From the NCBI GenBank assembly GCA_030697205.1, contig JAUYQP010000010.1, positions 88,015 through 152,014 of the forward strand: DNA of 64,000 bases. The letters run 5' to 3'. How positions within the stretch are numbered: position 1 is the stretch's first letter; the number at the start of each line of letters is the position of its first letter. Of the stretch, positions 36,670 to 45,430 are shown one piece after another. Source of the DNA: Mycobacteriales bacterium (GTDB lineage: Bacteria; Actinomycetota; Actinomycetes; Mycobacteriales; SCTD01). The notes under the pieces were generated by a model. The model worked only from the letters and a program-made list of their open reading frames with translations, was not told the DNA's origin and ran no database searches. Position numbers and translations under genes: made by a program.

Positions 36670-37604
36670 CTGCGCACCGCCGCCGCCGCCACGGCGAGGG
36701 CACCGGTGGCCAGGCAGACCGCGCCGGACAGGCGGGTCGCACGGGCGATGTCGTCGACTCCGGGGGCCGGGCCGTTGCCGAGCAGCGGCCGGTCCTCGAC
36801 CCGGCCCGCGTAGGCGAGCCGCCCCCCGAGGGTGCGGCCGAGCGCCCCGGCGAAGGCGGCCTCGACCGGGCCGGCGTTGGGGCTGGGGTGCTTGTGGCCG
36901 TCTCGGCGCCACGCCGCGACCGCGGCGCGCGGCCGGCCCCCGACGAGCGGGGCGAGTACGACGGCAAGGCCCGCCGTCAGCCGGGCCGGCAGCAGGTTGG
37001 CCACGTCGTCCGTGCGCGCGGCCGCCCACCCGAAGCGCTCGTGGCGCGGCGACCGGTGGCCGACCATCGCGTCGAGGGTGTTGACCGCGCGGTAGGCCAG
37101 CAGGCCCGGCACGCCGCCGACGGCTCCCCACAGGAGCGGGCCGACCACGGCGTCGGAGGTGTTCTCGGCGACCGACTCGACGACGGCCCGCGCGAGGCCC
37201 GCCTCGTCCAGCCCCGAGGGGTCACGGCCGCACAGGTGCGGCAGCCGCTCCCGCGCCGCGGTGAGGTCACCGGCCCGCAGGTGGCCTTCGAGGACGCGGG
37301 CCTCGCGGCGGAGCGTCGTACCTCCGACCACGGCCCACGTGGCTGCAGCGGTGAGCGCGACCCGGCCCGCGGGGGTCCTCCCGACCGCACGCTCGGCCAG
37401 CAGTCCGAGAGCTGCGGTGCCGGCGACGAGCGCTCCGGCGTAGCCGGCCCCGACGGCGCGCGAGTCGCGGTGGACCACCTGCTCGACGCGTCCGGCGACG
37501 GTCCCGAAGACCGCGACGGGATGGGCCCGGCGCGGGTCGGCGAGCAGCGCGTCGAGGCCAAGACCCGCGACGACGCCCGCCGCGGCGGGCCAGCTCCTGG
37601 TCAC
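36666..37604 (-). CDS. cobD: Adenosylcobinamide-phosphate synthase
   Basis: 312-residue integral membrane CobD/CbiB that attaches aminopropanol phosphate to adenosylcobyric acid. The conserved [17 protein letters not shown] near the N-terminus and the later [21 protein letters not shown] and [11 protein letters not shown] segments identify it; about five hydrophobic helices are visible. Coupled to cobQ by GTGA. A small membrane-protein frame precedes it by 13 bases on the same strand. ATG or GTG start not resolved further. Confidence 0.96.
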   Translation of the reverse strand: MTRSWPAAAGVVAGLGLDALLADPRRAHPVAVFGTVAGRVEQVVHRDSRAVGAGYAGALVAGTAALGLLAERAVGRTPAGRVALTAAATWAVVGGTTLRREARVLEGHLRAGDLTAARERLPHLCGRDPSGLDEAGLARAVVESVAENTSDAVVGPLLWGAVGGVPGLLAYRAVNTLDAMVGHRSPRHERFGWAAARTDDVANLLPARLTAGLAVVLAPLVGGRPRAAVAAWRRDGHKHPSPNAGPVEAAFAGALGRTLGGRLAYAGRVEDRPLLGNGPAPGVDDIARATRLSGAVCLATGALAVAAAAVRR

Positions 37605-37617
37605 GCCGACCAGCCTG

Positions 37618-37785
37618 TCAGACCACCCAGAGCAGCAGCGCGACGGCAGGTGCGGCGTAGAGCGCGAGGGCTGCGACCAGTCCGACGGCGAAGGCCGGGA
37701 AGGCGAGGCGGAAGGCGAGGCGGCGTCCGAGGGGCTCGCGCGTCAGCGCGCGGGCGGTCGGGCGCGTCAGGGTCAATGACGTCAC
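37618..37785 (-). CDS. Small membrane protein upstream of cobD
   Basis: A 55-residue frame from GTG to TGA. Its N-terminal half is basic (LTRPTARALTREPLGRRLAF) and its C-terminal half is one strongly hydrophobic helix of about 25 residues ending LLLWVV. Third positions are nearly all G or C, arguing for real coding. It would be the first gene of the cobQ-cobD transcript. No family recognised; it could be a small membrane partner of CobD or unrelated. Confidence 0.5.
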   Translation of the reverse strand: MTSLTLTRPTARALTREPLGRRLAFRLAFPAFAVGLVAALALYAAPAVALLLWVV

Positions 37786-37850
37786 GGTGAGTGCAACGGA
37801 GGTGACCCTGGGCGGTTATTCCCGGACCCTCCCACGGCTAGGGTCGGTCG

Positions 37851-38816
37851 ATGAGGGTGCTGGTGCTCGGAGGGACGTCGTTCGTCGGTCGCGCGATCGT
37901 CGAGGAGCTGCGCGCGGGCGGTGACGAGGTCACGCTGTTCGGCCGTGGTCGCACCGGCACCGGGCTCTTCCCCGACGTCGAGCGGCGCGTCGGGGACCGC
38001 TCCACGGGCGACTACGCCGCGCTGAGGACCGGCGAGTGGGACTGCGTCGTCGACGTGAGCGGCTACGTCCCGCGCCACGTGCAGCAGGCGGCCGAGGCCC
38101 TCCTCGAGCGCGTCGCCCGGTGCCTGCTCGTCAGCACCGGCTCGGTCTACGACCGGCTGCAGGGCCGCTCCGGGATGGACGAGTCCTCACCGCGGCTCGC
38201 GCCCCGGCGCGATACCGAGGACTACGAGTCCGAGGCCTACGGTCCGCTGAAGGTCGCGTGCGAGGACGACCTGGCCGCGCTGTGGGGGTCCCGGGCGACC
38301 GTCGTGCGGCCAGGCGTCGTCGCGGGCCCCCACGACCCGACCGACCGCTTCACCTGGTGGGTACGACGCGCAGCGCGCGGTGGGCGGGTCGCCCTGCCGG
38401 GCCGAGCCGAGCAGCCGGTGCAGGTCGTCGACGCCGGCGACCTGGGACGGCTGGTCGCCTCCCTCGTGCGCTCGGGGCTGGCGGGCACCTTCAACGCCGT
38501 CGGGCCCGCGGACCCGGTGACCCTCGGGTCGCTGATCGAGACCTGCGCCGAGGCTGCAGGGACCTCGGTCGAGGTGGTCGAGGTCGAGCACCGGCCGGGG
38601 TTCCCGCTGGTGCTGGCGGACCAGACGTGGGACGTGATGTTCCGCCGTTCTTCGGCTGCGGCACGCGCCGTCGGCCTCACCGCGACGCCGCTGCTCGAGA
38701 CGGCCCGCGCGACGCTGGCCTGGGACCGCGACCGCGGCGAGCCGCCGCTGGCCGTCGAGCTCTCCCCCGAGGAGGAGGCGACCCTGCTCGCCGACGCCCG
38801 CCCCACCCCGGCCTGA
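37851..38816 (+). CDS. NAD-dependent epimerase/dehydratase family protein
   Basis: 321-residue extended-SDR protein. The NAD-binding motif VLVLGGTSFVGRAIVEEL starts the protein (GGTxFxG subtype), and the active-site region has STGSVYD with a downstream EAYGPLK (YxxxK). The subtype resembles isoflavone-reductase-like or epimerase proteins of unknown substrate. ATG start. It is followed by a palindrome and then the steroid operon, and is divergent from the cobQ-cobD group. Confidence 0.85.
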   Translation: MRVLVLGGTSFVGRAIVEELRAGGDEVTLFGRGRTGTGLFPDVERRVGDRSTGDYAALRTGEWDCVVDVSGYVPRHVQQAAEALLERVARCLLVSTGSVYDRLQGRSGMDESSPRLAPRRDTEDYESEAYGPLKVACEDDLAALWGSRATVVRPGVVAGPHDPTDRFTWWVRRAARGGRVALPGRAEQPVQVVDAGDLGRLVASLVRSGLAGTFNAVGPADPVTLGSLIETCAEAAGTSVEVVEVEHRPGFPLVLADQTWDVMFRRSSAAARAVGLTATPLLETARATLAWDRDRGEPPLAVELSPEEEATLLADARPTPA

Positions 38817-38826
38817 CCACCCAGAA

Positions 38827-38882
38827 GCCTTGCGTCCTGCGGGCGGCGTTGCGCCAGCGCGATCGCGCGCAGGACGCAAGGC
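38827..38882. repeat. 56-bp intergenic palindrome, different arms
   Basis: Perfect 15-bp arms GCCTTGCGTCCTGCG and CGCAGGACGCAAGGC flank a 26-base GC-rich loop. The total of 56 bp equals that of the three GATCTTCGCC elements, though the arm sequence is different. It follows a plus-strand stop by about 10 bases, so it could act as a terminator without a U-run before the steroid operon promoter. Confidence 0.8.
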
Positions 38883-38904
38883 AGCGGCGGGCACTACCGC
38901 GACG

Positions 38905-38918
38905 ACCAAGCGCTTGCT
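38905..38918. promoter_or_regulatory. KstR2 box, plus-strand ipd operon
   Basis: ACCAAGCGCTTGCT is a perfect match to the KstR2 consensus AnCAAGnnCTTGnT known from mycobacteria. It ends only 11 bases before the ATG of the first operon gene, so repressor binding would cover the start region; the transcript may be leaderless or nearly so. Confidence 0.9.
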
Positions 38919-38929
38919 AGGTTGCGCTC

Positions 38930-39802
38930 ATGGGCCTCTCCGACGGACGCGTCGTCATCGTCACCGGTGCCGGCCAGGGCATCGGCCGCGCACACGCTCT
39001 CGCCTTCGCCGCTGACGGTGCGCGGGTCGTGGTCAACGACGTCGGCGACGCCGCCGACGAGACCGCCGCACTGGTGCGCGAGGCCGGTGGCGAGGCCGTC
39101 GTCAGTCGCGGCGACGTGAGCGACTGGGGCTACGGCGAGCAGCTCGTGCGCACCGCCGTCGAGTCCTTCGGCGCTCTCGACGCGCTGGTCAACAACGCCG
39201 GGCTCGTCCGCGACCGGATGCTCACCAACATGAGCGAGGACGAGTGGGACCTCGTGCTCAAGGTCGACCTCAAGGGCCACTTCGTGCCGCTGCGCCACGC
39301 CGCGGCCTACTGGCGCGAGCAGTCCAAGGCGGGCGCACCGAGGGCGGCCCGCGTCGTCAACACCAGCAGCGGCGCCGGACTGCTCGGCTCCGTGGGGCAG
39401 GGCAACTACGCCGCCGCGAAGGCCGGGGTCGTGGCCCTCACCCAGGTCGCGGCCGCGGAGATGGGCCGCTTCGGCGTCGTCCTCAACGCGATCGCACCCG
39501 CCGCCCGAACCCCCATGACCGAGGTCGTCTTCGCCCAGACGATGGCCAAGCCGGAGTCCGGCTTCGACCCGATGGACCCGGCAAACGTGAGCCCGCTCGT
39601 CGTCTGGCTGGCCAGCGCGGAGTGCACCACCACCGGACGCGTCTTCGAGGTCGAGGCCGGTGTCATCTCCGTCGCCGACGGCTGGCAGCACGGGCCGCGC
39701 GAGGACCGCGGCGACCGGTGGCCGGTCGAGGAGGTCGGGCCCGCGGTCGAGAAGCTGCTCGCCCAGGCGCCTGCGCCCGCTCCCGTCTACGGCTCGGGAT
39801 GA
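38930..39802 (+). CDS. Short-chain dehydrogenase, Rv3548c-like
   Basis: 290-residue classical SDR. NAD(P) motif VTGAGQGIGRAHALAFA near residue 11, NNAG at about 88, catalytic Ser in NTSSGAGLLG and YAAAKAG (YxxxK). The longer C-terminus and VNDVGDAADETAALV insertion resemble mycobacterial Rv3548c, which sits at the same edge of the HIP cluster. The exact step is not established. First gene behind a KstR2 box; ATGA overlap with fadE30. Confidence 0.88.
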   Translation: MGLSDGRVVIVTGAGQGIGRAHALAFAADGARVVVNDVGDAADETAALVREAGGEAVVSRGDVSDWGYGEQLVRTAVESFGALDALVNNAGLVRDRMLTNMSEDEWDLVLKVDLKGHFVPLRHAAAYWREQSKAGAPRAARVVNTSSGAGLLGSVGQGNYAAAKAGVVALTQVAAAEMGRFGVVLNAIAPAARTPMTEVVFAQTMAKPESGFDPMDPANVSPLVVWLASAECTTTGRVFEVEAGVISVADGWQHGPREDRGDRWPVEEVGPAVEKLLAQAPAPAPVYGSG

Positions 39803-40947
39803 CGGACTTCCGCGACGAGGTCCGCGGCTGGCTCGCCGAGCACCTCGTCGGTGAGTTCGCCCCGCTCGTCGGCACTGGCGGCCCCGGCCGCGAGCACGAG
39901 CACGTCGAGCTGCGCACCGCCTGGGAGCAGGAGCTCGGCCGGGGCGGCTGGATCGGTCTCGCCTGGCCCGTCGAGGCCGGGGGCCGCGGCTGCTCCATCG
40001 ACGAGCAGGTCGTCTTCCACGAGGAGTACGCCAAGGCCGGCGGACCCGCCCGCATCGGCCACATGGGCGAGCAGCTCGCCGGCCCGACGATCATCGCCTT
40101 CGGCACGCAGGAGCAGAAGGACCGCTTCCTGCCCGGCATCCTCGCCGGCACCGAGCTGTGGTGCCAGGGCTACTCCGAGCCCGGCGCCGGCTCCGACCTC
40201 GCCGGCGTCCGCACCCGCGCCGAGCTCCACGACGACGGCTGGCACGTCACCGGTCAGAAGGTCTGGACCTCGCTCGCCCACCTCGCCCAGTGGTGCTTCG
40301 TCCTCGCCCGCACCGAGGAGGGCTCCAGCCGCCACAAGGGCCTGTCGTTCCTGCTCGTCCCGATGGACCAGCCGGGCATCGACGTCCGCCCGATCGTCCA
40401 GCTGACCGGCACCAGCGAGTTCAACGAGGTCTTCTTCGACGGCGCCCTCACCGCCGCCGACAACCTCGTCGGCGCGCCCGGTGACGGCTGGCGGGTCGCG
40501 ATGGGGCTGCTCGCCTTCGAGCGCGGCGTCTCCACCCTCGGCCAGCAGGTCGGCTTCACCAGGGAGTACGACGAGGTCCTCGCGCTGGCCCGCGCGAACG
40601 CGTCTTTCGACCGTCACGCCGACGAGCTGGTCGAGGCCTGGGCAGGCCTGCAGGTCCTCAAGCACCAGGCGCTGCGGACCTTGTCGAGCGACGCCGCCGC
40701 CAGCACGGGCGTCGAGGCCAACGTCAACAAGCTGCTCTGGGCCCCGTGGCACCAGCGGCTCGGCGAGCTCGCCATGAAGGTCAAGGGGCCGGACGCGCTG
40801 CTCGTCGACGGCGAGCTCGACGCGCTGCAGAACCTGTTCCTGTTCACCCGCTCCGACACGATCTACGGCGGCTCCAACGAGGTGCAGCGCAACGTCGTCG
40901 CCGAGCGCGGCTGGGGCCTGCCGCGCGACACCTGGACCGCCCCGTGA
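39799..40947 (+). CDS. fadE30: Acyl-CoA dehydrogenase FadE30
   Basis: 382-residue flavin acyl-CoA dehydrogenase, closest in my recall to FadE30 (Rv3560c): FRDEVRGWLAEHLVGEFAPL at the start, GTGGPGREHEH, LWCQGYSEPGAGSDLAGV, VWTSLAHLAQWCFVLARTEEGS and GVSTLGQQV are near-identical positions. FadE30 oxidises the propionyl side chain of 5-OH-HIP-CoA in steroid ring C/D degradation. ATG overlaps the SDR stop. A 190-base gap with a palindrome separates it from the next dehydrogenase gene. Confidence 0.93.
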   Translation: MTDFRDEVRGWLAEHLVGEFAPLVGTGGPGREHEHVELRTAWEQELGRGGWIGLAWPVEAGGRGCSIDEQVVFHEEYAKAGGPARIGHMGEQLAGPTIIAFGTQEQKDRFLPGILAGTELWCQGYSEPGAGSDLAGVRTRAELHDDGWHVTGQKVWTSLAHLAQWCFVLARTEEGSSRHKGLSFLLVPMDQPGIDVRPIVQLTGTSEFNEVFFDGALTAADNLVGAPGDGWRVAMGLLAFERGVSTLGQQVGFTREYDEVLALARANASFDRHADELVEAWAGLQVLKHQALRTLSSDAAASTGVEANVNKLLWAPWHQRLGELAMKVKGPDALLVDGELDALQNLFLFTRSDTIYGGSNEVQRNVVAERGWGLPRDTWTAP

Positions 40948-40986
40948 CCGCCACCCTCGCGCGCACCACCGCCCCCCTTTCCGGAC

Positions 40987-41042
40987 GATCTTCGTCTCCT
41001 TGCGATTCCGTGAGCGTGACCTCCCGCAACGAGGCGAAGATC
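40987..41042. repeat. 56-bp intergenic palindrome, copy 3
   Basis: Outer arms GATCTTCGTC and GGCGAAGATC (one change from the other copies) and inner TTGCGA/CCGCAA (one change) keep the 10-3-6-18-6-3-10 layout and 56-bp length; the 18-base loop has TGAGCGTG in the same orientation as copy 1. It lies inside an operon, between fadE30 and the small dehydrogenase gene, flanked by a CCCCCC run on the left and G-rich DNA on the right. It could lower downstream expression or process the mRNA. Confidence 0.85.
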
Positions 41043-41137
41043 AGCGGGGTGTGGGGGGTGGCCGGGGCAAGGGGTGCGGCTGGGATCAGGGTCGTGCGCG
41101 CGGCGGTTGTACCGGTGGCAGTTGTAGGGGGCGGGCG

Positions 41138-42034
41138 ATGAGCGAGCTCGACGAGCTGCGGGCGGCGGTCCGCGACCTACTCACGGACCGGGCGCCGGTG
41201 TCCGCCGAGGCCACCGACGGCGGTCTGTGGAAGGCGTTGTCCGCCGAGATGGGCCTCACCGCGCTCGGCGTCGAGGACGTGCCGCTCACCTGGGTCACGG
41301 CCGTCCTCGAGGAGACCGGTCGGGTCCTGCTGCGTGACCCGCTGCTGCCGGCCCTCGTGGCCGGCCGCGCCCTGACGGCCCTGGGCGACGAGCAGCACCT
41401 CGCCGGTCTCGCGGACGGCTCGGTGACGGCCGCGCTCGCGCTCGACGGTCTCGACCAGGTGCCGCACGCCGACGGCGCCGACCTGCTCCTCGTGGACCGC
41501 GACGGCGCACTGCACGTCACCACCACCTTCACGGCCACACCGCTGCAGTCGCTCGACCCCACCCGACCGGTCGCCCGGATCGAGGTCAGCGCCAGCCGGG
41601 AGGTGGGCTCCTCGGCGTACTGCCGTGACCTGCGCGACCTGGCGCTGGCCGCGGAGTGCGTCGGCGGGGCGGCGCGCGTGCTCGAGCTCGCCGTCGAGCA
41701 CCTCAAGGTGCGCACGCAGTTCGGCCGGCCGCTGGGCAGCTTCCAGGCGCTGCGCCACCGGGTCGCGGACCTCACCGTCCACGTCGAGGCAGCGACCTCG
41801 AGCACGTGGTTCGCCGCGGACGCGCGCGACCTGCACGTCGCGGGCCCGCTGGCCCGTGGGGTCGCGAGCGAGGCGTTCGTGACCGTCGCGGGCGAGGCGA
41901 TCCAGCTCTTCGGCGGCATCGGCTTCACCTGGGAGCACCCGGCCCATCTCTACTTCAAGCGCGCATGGACGACGGCCTTGCTCGCCGACCCGCGCGACCT
42001 CAAGCGGCTGGCCTTCGACAGGAGCGGGACCTAG
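41138..42034 (+). CDS. Acyl-CoA dehydrogenase small-type subunit
   Basis: 298-residue acyl-CoA dehydrogenase-like protein of the short, divergent type that pairs with a full-length partner in steroid pathways (FadE32/FadE33 style). The N-terminal helical domain is weakly conserved; the C-terminal part has VRTQFGRPLGSFQALRHRVAD and AIQLFGGIGFTWEHPAHLYFKRA, typical of this group. It probably forms a heteromer, possibly with FadE30 or FadE31. Its TAG overlaps the GTG of ipdA by one base. ATG start. Confidence 0.88.
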   Translation: MSELDELRAAVRDLLTDRAPVSAEATDGGLWKALSAEMGLTALGVEDVPLTWVTAVLEETGRVLLRDPLLPALVAGRALTALGDEQHLAGLADGSVTAALALDGLDQVPHADGADLLLVDRDGALHVTTTFTATPLQSLDPTRPVARIEVSASREVGSSAYCRDLRDLALAAECVGGAARVLELAVEHLKVRTQFGRPLGSFQALRHRVADLTVHVEAATSSTWFAADARDLHVAGPLARGVASEAFVTVAGEAIQLFGGIGFTWEHPAHLYFKRAWTTALLADPRDLKRLAFDRSGT

Positions 42035-42891
42035 TGGCGGACAAGCGGATGACCGAGGACGAGGTCGTCGCGGAGCTGCGCTCCGGGATGACGATCGGGA
42101 TCGGCGGGTGGGGGTCGCGGCGCAAGCCGATGTCGCTGGTGCGCGCGATCCTACGGTCGGACCTGCGCGACCTCACCGTCGTGTCGTACGGCGGCCCCGA
42201 CGTGGGCCTGCTCTGCGCGGCGGGCAAGGTGAAGCAGCTGGTCTACGGCTTCGTGTCGCTCGACTCGATCCCGCTCGAGCCGCACTTCCAGGCCGCTCGC
42301 AAGGCCGGCGCGATCGAGGCGCGCGAGTGGGACGAGGGCATGGTCCAGTGGGGCCTCTACGCGGCCTCGCTCAAGCTGCCGTTCCTGCCCACGCGGGCCG
42401 GCCTCGGCTCCGACGTCGTCACCTACGACTCGTCGCTGCGCACCGTCGCCGACCCCTACGGCGGAAACGACCTGCTCGCCGTCCCGGCCCTGCACCTCGA
42501 CGCCGCCCTGGTCCATCTCAACGTCGCGGATGCCCGCGGCAACGCGGCCTTCCACGGCCCGGACCTCTACTTCGACGACCTCTTCTGCCAGGCCGCCGAG
42601 AAGGCCTACCTGTCCTGCGAGCGCATCGTGGACGACCTCGGCGAGCTGACCCGCCGGCGGATCGCGCGCTGGATGGTCGCCGGTGTCGTCGAGGCACCGG
42701 GCGGCGCGCACTTCACCTCCTGCGTGCCGGACTACGACCGTGACGAGCCCTTCCAGAAGGAGTACGCCACGGCTGCCAAGGACCCCGACCTGTGGGCGGC
42801 GTTCGCCGCGAGGTTCCTCAGCGGCTCCGAGGCCGACTACCAGCAGGCCGTGAAGGACTTCCACGCCGAGCGCAAGGCGGCATCGGCATGA
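42034..42891 (+). CDS. ipdA: COCHEA-CoA hydrolase subunit IpdA
   Basis: 285-residue alpha subunit of IpdAB, a CoA-transferase-fold enzyme that is known to hydrolyse the last steroid ring (C ring) rather than move CoA. The N-terminal MTEDEVVAELRSGMTIGIGG and GSRRKPMSLVRAIL segments and the HFTSCVPDYDRDEPFQKEY region match Rv3551. It follows the small dehydrogenase by one base and is ATGA-coupled to ipdB, as expected for an obligate heteromer. GTG start. Confidence 0.95.
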   Translation: MADKRMTEDEVVAELRSGMTIGIGGWGSRRKPMSLVRAILRSDLRDLTVVSYGGPDVGLLCAAGKVKQLVYGFVSLDSIPLEPHFQAARKAGAIEAREWDEGMVQWGLYAASLKLPFLPTRAGLGSDVVTYDSSLRTVADPYGGNDLLAVPALHLDAALVHLNVADARGNAAFHGPDLYFDDLFCQAAEKAYLSCERIVDDLGELTRRRIARWMVAGVVEAPGGAHFTSCVPDYDRDEPFQKEYATAAKDPDLWAAFAARFLSGSEADYQQAVKDFHAERKAASA

Positions 42892-43619
42892 GCGACGTGA
42901 CCCGGGCCGAGGTGTGCGCGGTCGCGTGCGCAGAGGCCTTTCGCGGCGACGGCGAGATCCTGGTCTCCCCCATGGCGCTGGTGCCGTCCCTCGGCGCCCG
43001 GTTGGCCCGCGAGACCTTCGAGCCCGACCTGCTGTTGTCCGACGGCGAGGCCACCTTCGTCGCCGGGCCGTGGCCGCTCGGGGGCCGACCGCCCGCGACG
43101 ACGGAGGCGTGGATCCCCTACCGGTCGGTCTTCGACCTGGTCTGGAACGGCCACCGCCACGTCATGATGGGCGCCTCGCAGCTGGACCGATTCGGCAACC
43201 AGAACATCAGCTGCATCGGCGACTTCGCCAAGCCGAAGAACCAGCTGCTCGGTGTGCGCGGGGCGCCCGGCAACACCGTCTGCCACCCGACGTCGTACTG
43301 GGTGCCGAACCACTCCACCCGCGTCTTCGTCGAGAAGGTCGACATGGTCAGCGGTGTCGGCACCGACCGCGGCGTCGACGTGCCGCTGCGCCGCGTCGTC
43401 ACCAACCTCGCCGTCCTCGACCTCGGCGGCCCCGACCGCTCGATGCGGCTCGTGAGCACCCACCCCGGCGTCACCGTCGAGGAGGTGCAGGAGGCCACCG
43501 GCTTCGCGCTGCACGTCGACGACGTCACCGAGTCGCGGCTGCCGACCGACACCGAGCTGCGGCTCATCCGCGAGGTGCTGGACCCGAAGGGCCTGCGCGA
43601 CAAGGAGGTCCCGCAGTGA
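42888..43619 (+). CDS. ipdB: COCHEA-CoA hydrolase subunit IpdB
   Basis: 243-residue beta subunit of IpdAB. The CoA-transferase beta fold begins with AVACAEAFRGDGEILVSPMA; RHVMMGASQLDRFGNQNIS and the VEKVDMVSGVGT segment match Rv3552. With IpdA it opens the cyclohexenone ring of the EchA20 product to a linear dioxo-acyl-CoA. Overlaps both neighbours (ATGA, GTGA). Confidence 0.95.
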   Translation: MSDVTRAEVCAVACAEAFRGDGEILVSPMALVPSLGARLARETFEPDLLLSDGEATFVAGPWPLGGRPPATTEAWIPYRSVFDLVWNGHRHVMMGASQLDRFGNQNISCIGDFAKPKNQLLGVRGAPGNTVCHPTSYWVPNHSTRVFVEKVDMVSGVGTDRGVDVPLRRVVTNLAVLDLGGPDRSMRLVSTHPGVTVEEVQEATGFALHVDDVTESRLPTDTELRLIREVLDPKGLRDKEVPQ

Positions 43620-44668
43620 GGACCCGCGCTACCGACCTCTTCGGGGTCGAGCACCCGATCGTGCAGACCGGCATGGGCTGGGTCAGCGGACCGGAGCTCA
43701 CCTCCGCCACCGCCAACGCCGGCGGCCTGGGCATCATCGCCTCGGCGTCGATGACCTACGACGAGCTGGTCGTCGCGATCGCCGAGACCAAGCGGCGTAC
43801 GACGAAGCCGTTCGGCGTGAACCTGCGCGCCGACGCCCCCGACGCCGCGCAGCGCATCGACCTGATGGCCCGCGAGGGCGTCCGCGTCGCGTCCTTCGCG
43901 CTGGCCCCCAAGCAGGACCTCATCAAGCGCTGCAAGGACCACGGCCTGGTCGTCATGCCCTCGATCGGTGCCCGCCGCCACGCCGAGAAGGTCGCGGCCT
44001 GGGGCGTCGACGCCGTCATCGTGCAGGGCGGTGAGGGTGGTGGCCACACCGGTCAGGTCCCGACGACCGTGCTGCTCCCCCAGGTCGTCGACGCGGTCGA
44101 CATCCCCGTCATCGCCGCCGGCGGCTTCTTCGACGGGCGCGGTCTCGTCGCTGCTCTCGCCTACGGCGCCGAGGGCATCGCGATGGGCACCCGTTTCCTG
44201 CTGACCTCCGACAGCACCGTCGGCCAGGCGGTGAAGGACGTCTACCTGTCCAAGGACGTCACCGGCACCGTCGTCACCACCGAGGTCGACGGGGTGCCGC
44301 ACCGGGTGCTGCGCACCGACTTCGTCGAGGAGCTGCTGAAGAGCCGGGCACTCGGCCGGATGACCCGCGCGGTCCGCAACGCGGTCGCCTTCCAGAAGCT
44401 GTCGCGCACCCCCTGGAAGGACGTCGTCACCGAGGGACTCGCGATGCGCAAGAACGCGGAGCTGTCGATGAGCCAGCTCGTCATGGCGGCCAACACCCCG
44501 ATGCTGCTCAAGGCCGCGATGGTCGACGGCCGCCCCGACCTCGGGGTCATGGCCAGCGGTCAGGTCGTCGGCGTCATCGAGGACCTGCCGTCCTGCGAGG
44601 AGCTCATCACCCGCATCGTCACCGAGGCCGAGAAGGTCCTCGCCGAGCTCGGAGCGCTGCGTGCCTGA
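43616..44668 (+). CDS. ipdC: Flavin oxidoreductase IpdC
   Basis: 350-residue FMN enzyme of the nitronate monooxygenase/2-nitropropane dioxygenase fold. HPIVQTGMGWVSGPELTSA at the start, VIVQGGEGGGHTGQVPTTVLLP and the FMN-binding PVIAAGGFFDGRG are the family motifs; gene order matches Rv3553. IpdC is required for ring C/D degradation and is believed to introduce the ring double bond needed before EchA20 acts. GTG start in a GTGA overlap. Confidence 0.94.
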   Translation: MRTRATDLFGVEHPIVQTGMGWVSGPELTSATANAGGLGIIASASMTYDELVVAIAETKRRTTKPFGVNLRADAPDAAQRIDLMAREGVRVASFALAPKQDLIKRCKDHGLVVMPSIGARRHAEKVAAWGVDAVIVQGGEGGGHTGQVPTTVLLPQVVDAVDIPVIAAGGFFDGRGLVAALAYGAEGIAMGTRFLLTSDSTVGQAVKDVYLSKDVTGTVVTTEVDGVPHRVLRTDFVEELLKSRALGRMTRAVRNAVAFQKLSRTPWKDVVTEGLAMRKNAELSMSQLVMAANTPMLLKAAMVDGRPDLGVMASGQVVGVIEDLPSCEELITRIVTEAEKVLAELGALRA

Positions 44669-45422
44669 CGTCCCTGCCTACCCCTCGGCCCACGGCCTGC
44701 TCGCCGGCAAGGTCGTCGTCGTCACCGCCGCGGCCGGCACCGGCATCGGCTTCGCCACCGCGAAGCGCGCGCAGGAAGAGGGCGCGACCGTCGTCGTCTC
44801 CGACTGGCACGAGCGCCGGCTCACTGAGGCCGCCGAGTCGCTCGGCGTGCTCGGCATCCCGTGCGACGTCACCCAGCAGGAGCAGGTCGACGCGCTGGTC
44901 GCCGGGGTCGTCGACGCGCACGGCCACGTCGACGTGATGGTCAACAACGCCGGGCTCGGCGGCACCGCGGAGCTCGTCGACATGACCGACGAGCAGTGGC
45001 TGCGCGTCCTCGACGTCACCCTCAACGGCACCTTCCGCTGCACCCGCGCCGCCCTGCAGCACATGAAGGAGCGCGGCACCGGCGTCATCGTCAACAACTC
45101 CTCCGTCATCGGCTGGCGCGCCCAGGTCGGACAGGCGCACTACGCCGCTGCGAAGGCCGGGGTCAATGCGCTCACCCGCACCGCCGGGGTGGAGGGGGCG
45201 CGGTTCGGCGTACGCGTCAACGCCGTCTCCCCCTCCATCGCCATGCACCCCTTCCTCGCCAAGGTCACCAGCGACGAGCTGCTCCAGGAGCTCAGCGCCA
45301 AGGAGGCCTTCGGTCGCCCGGCCGAGCCGTGGGAGGTCGCCAACGTCATCGTCTTCCTCGCCAGCGACTACTCCACCTACATGACCGGCGAGGTCGTGTC
45401 CGTCTCCAGCCAGCACCCGTAG
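44661..45422 (+). CDS. ipdF: Short-chain dehydrogenase IpdF
   Basis: 253-residue SDR closely matching recalled features of Rv3559c: the leader HGLLAGKVVVVTAAAGTGIG (an unusual TAAAGTGIG in place of TGxxxGIG), VVSDWHERRL, NNAGLGG, the catalytic NNSSVIGWRA and YAAAKAG, and the end TYMTGEVVSVSSQHP. IpdF is the dehydrogenase of the 5-hydroxyl of the indane ring system in HIP catabolism. GTG start overlapping ipdC by 8 bases. Confidence 0.9.
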   Translation: MPDVPAYPSAHGLLAGKVVVVTAAAGTGIGFATAKRAQEEGATVVVSDWHERRLTEAAESLGVLGIPCDVTQQEQVDALVAGVVDAHGHVDVMVNNAGLGGTAELVDMTDEQWLRVLDVTLNGTFRCTRAALQHMKERGTGVIVNNSSVIGWRAQVGQAHYAAAKAGVNALTRTAGVEGARFGVRVNAVSPSIAMHPFLAKVTSDELLQELSAKEAFGRPAEPWEVANVIVFLASDYSTYMTGEVVSVSSQHP

Positions 45423-45430
45423 GAGCAGCC

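Noticed and set aside
42034..43619. IpdA/IpdB as ordinary CoA-transferases
   Set aside because: The fold is of that type, but gene order and sequence match IpdAB, which is established as a ring-opening hydrolase.
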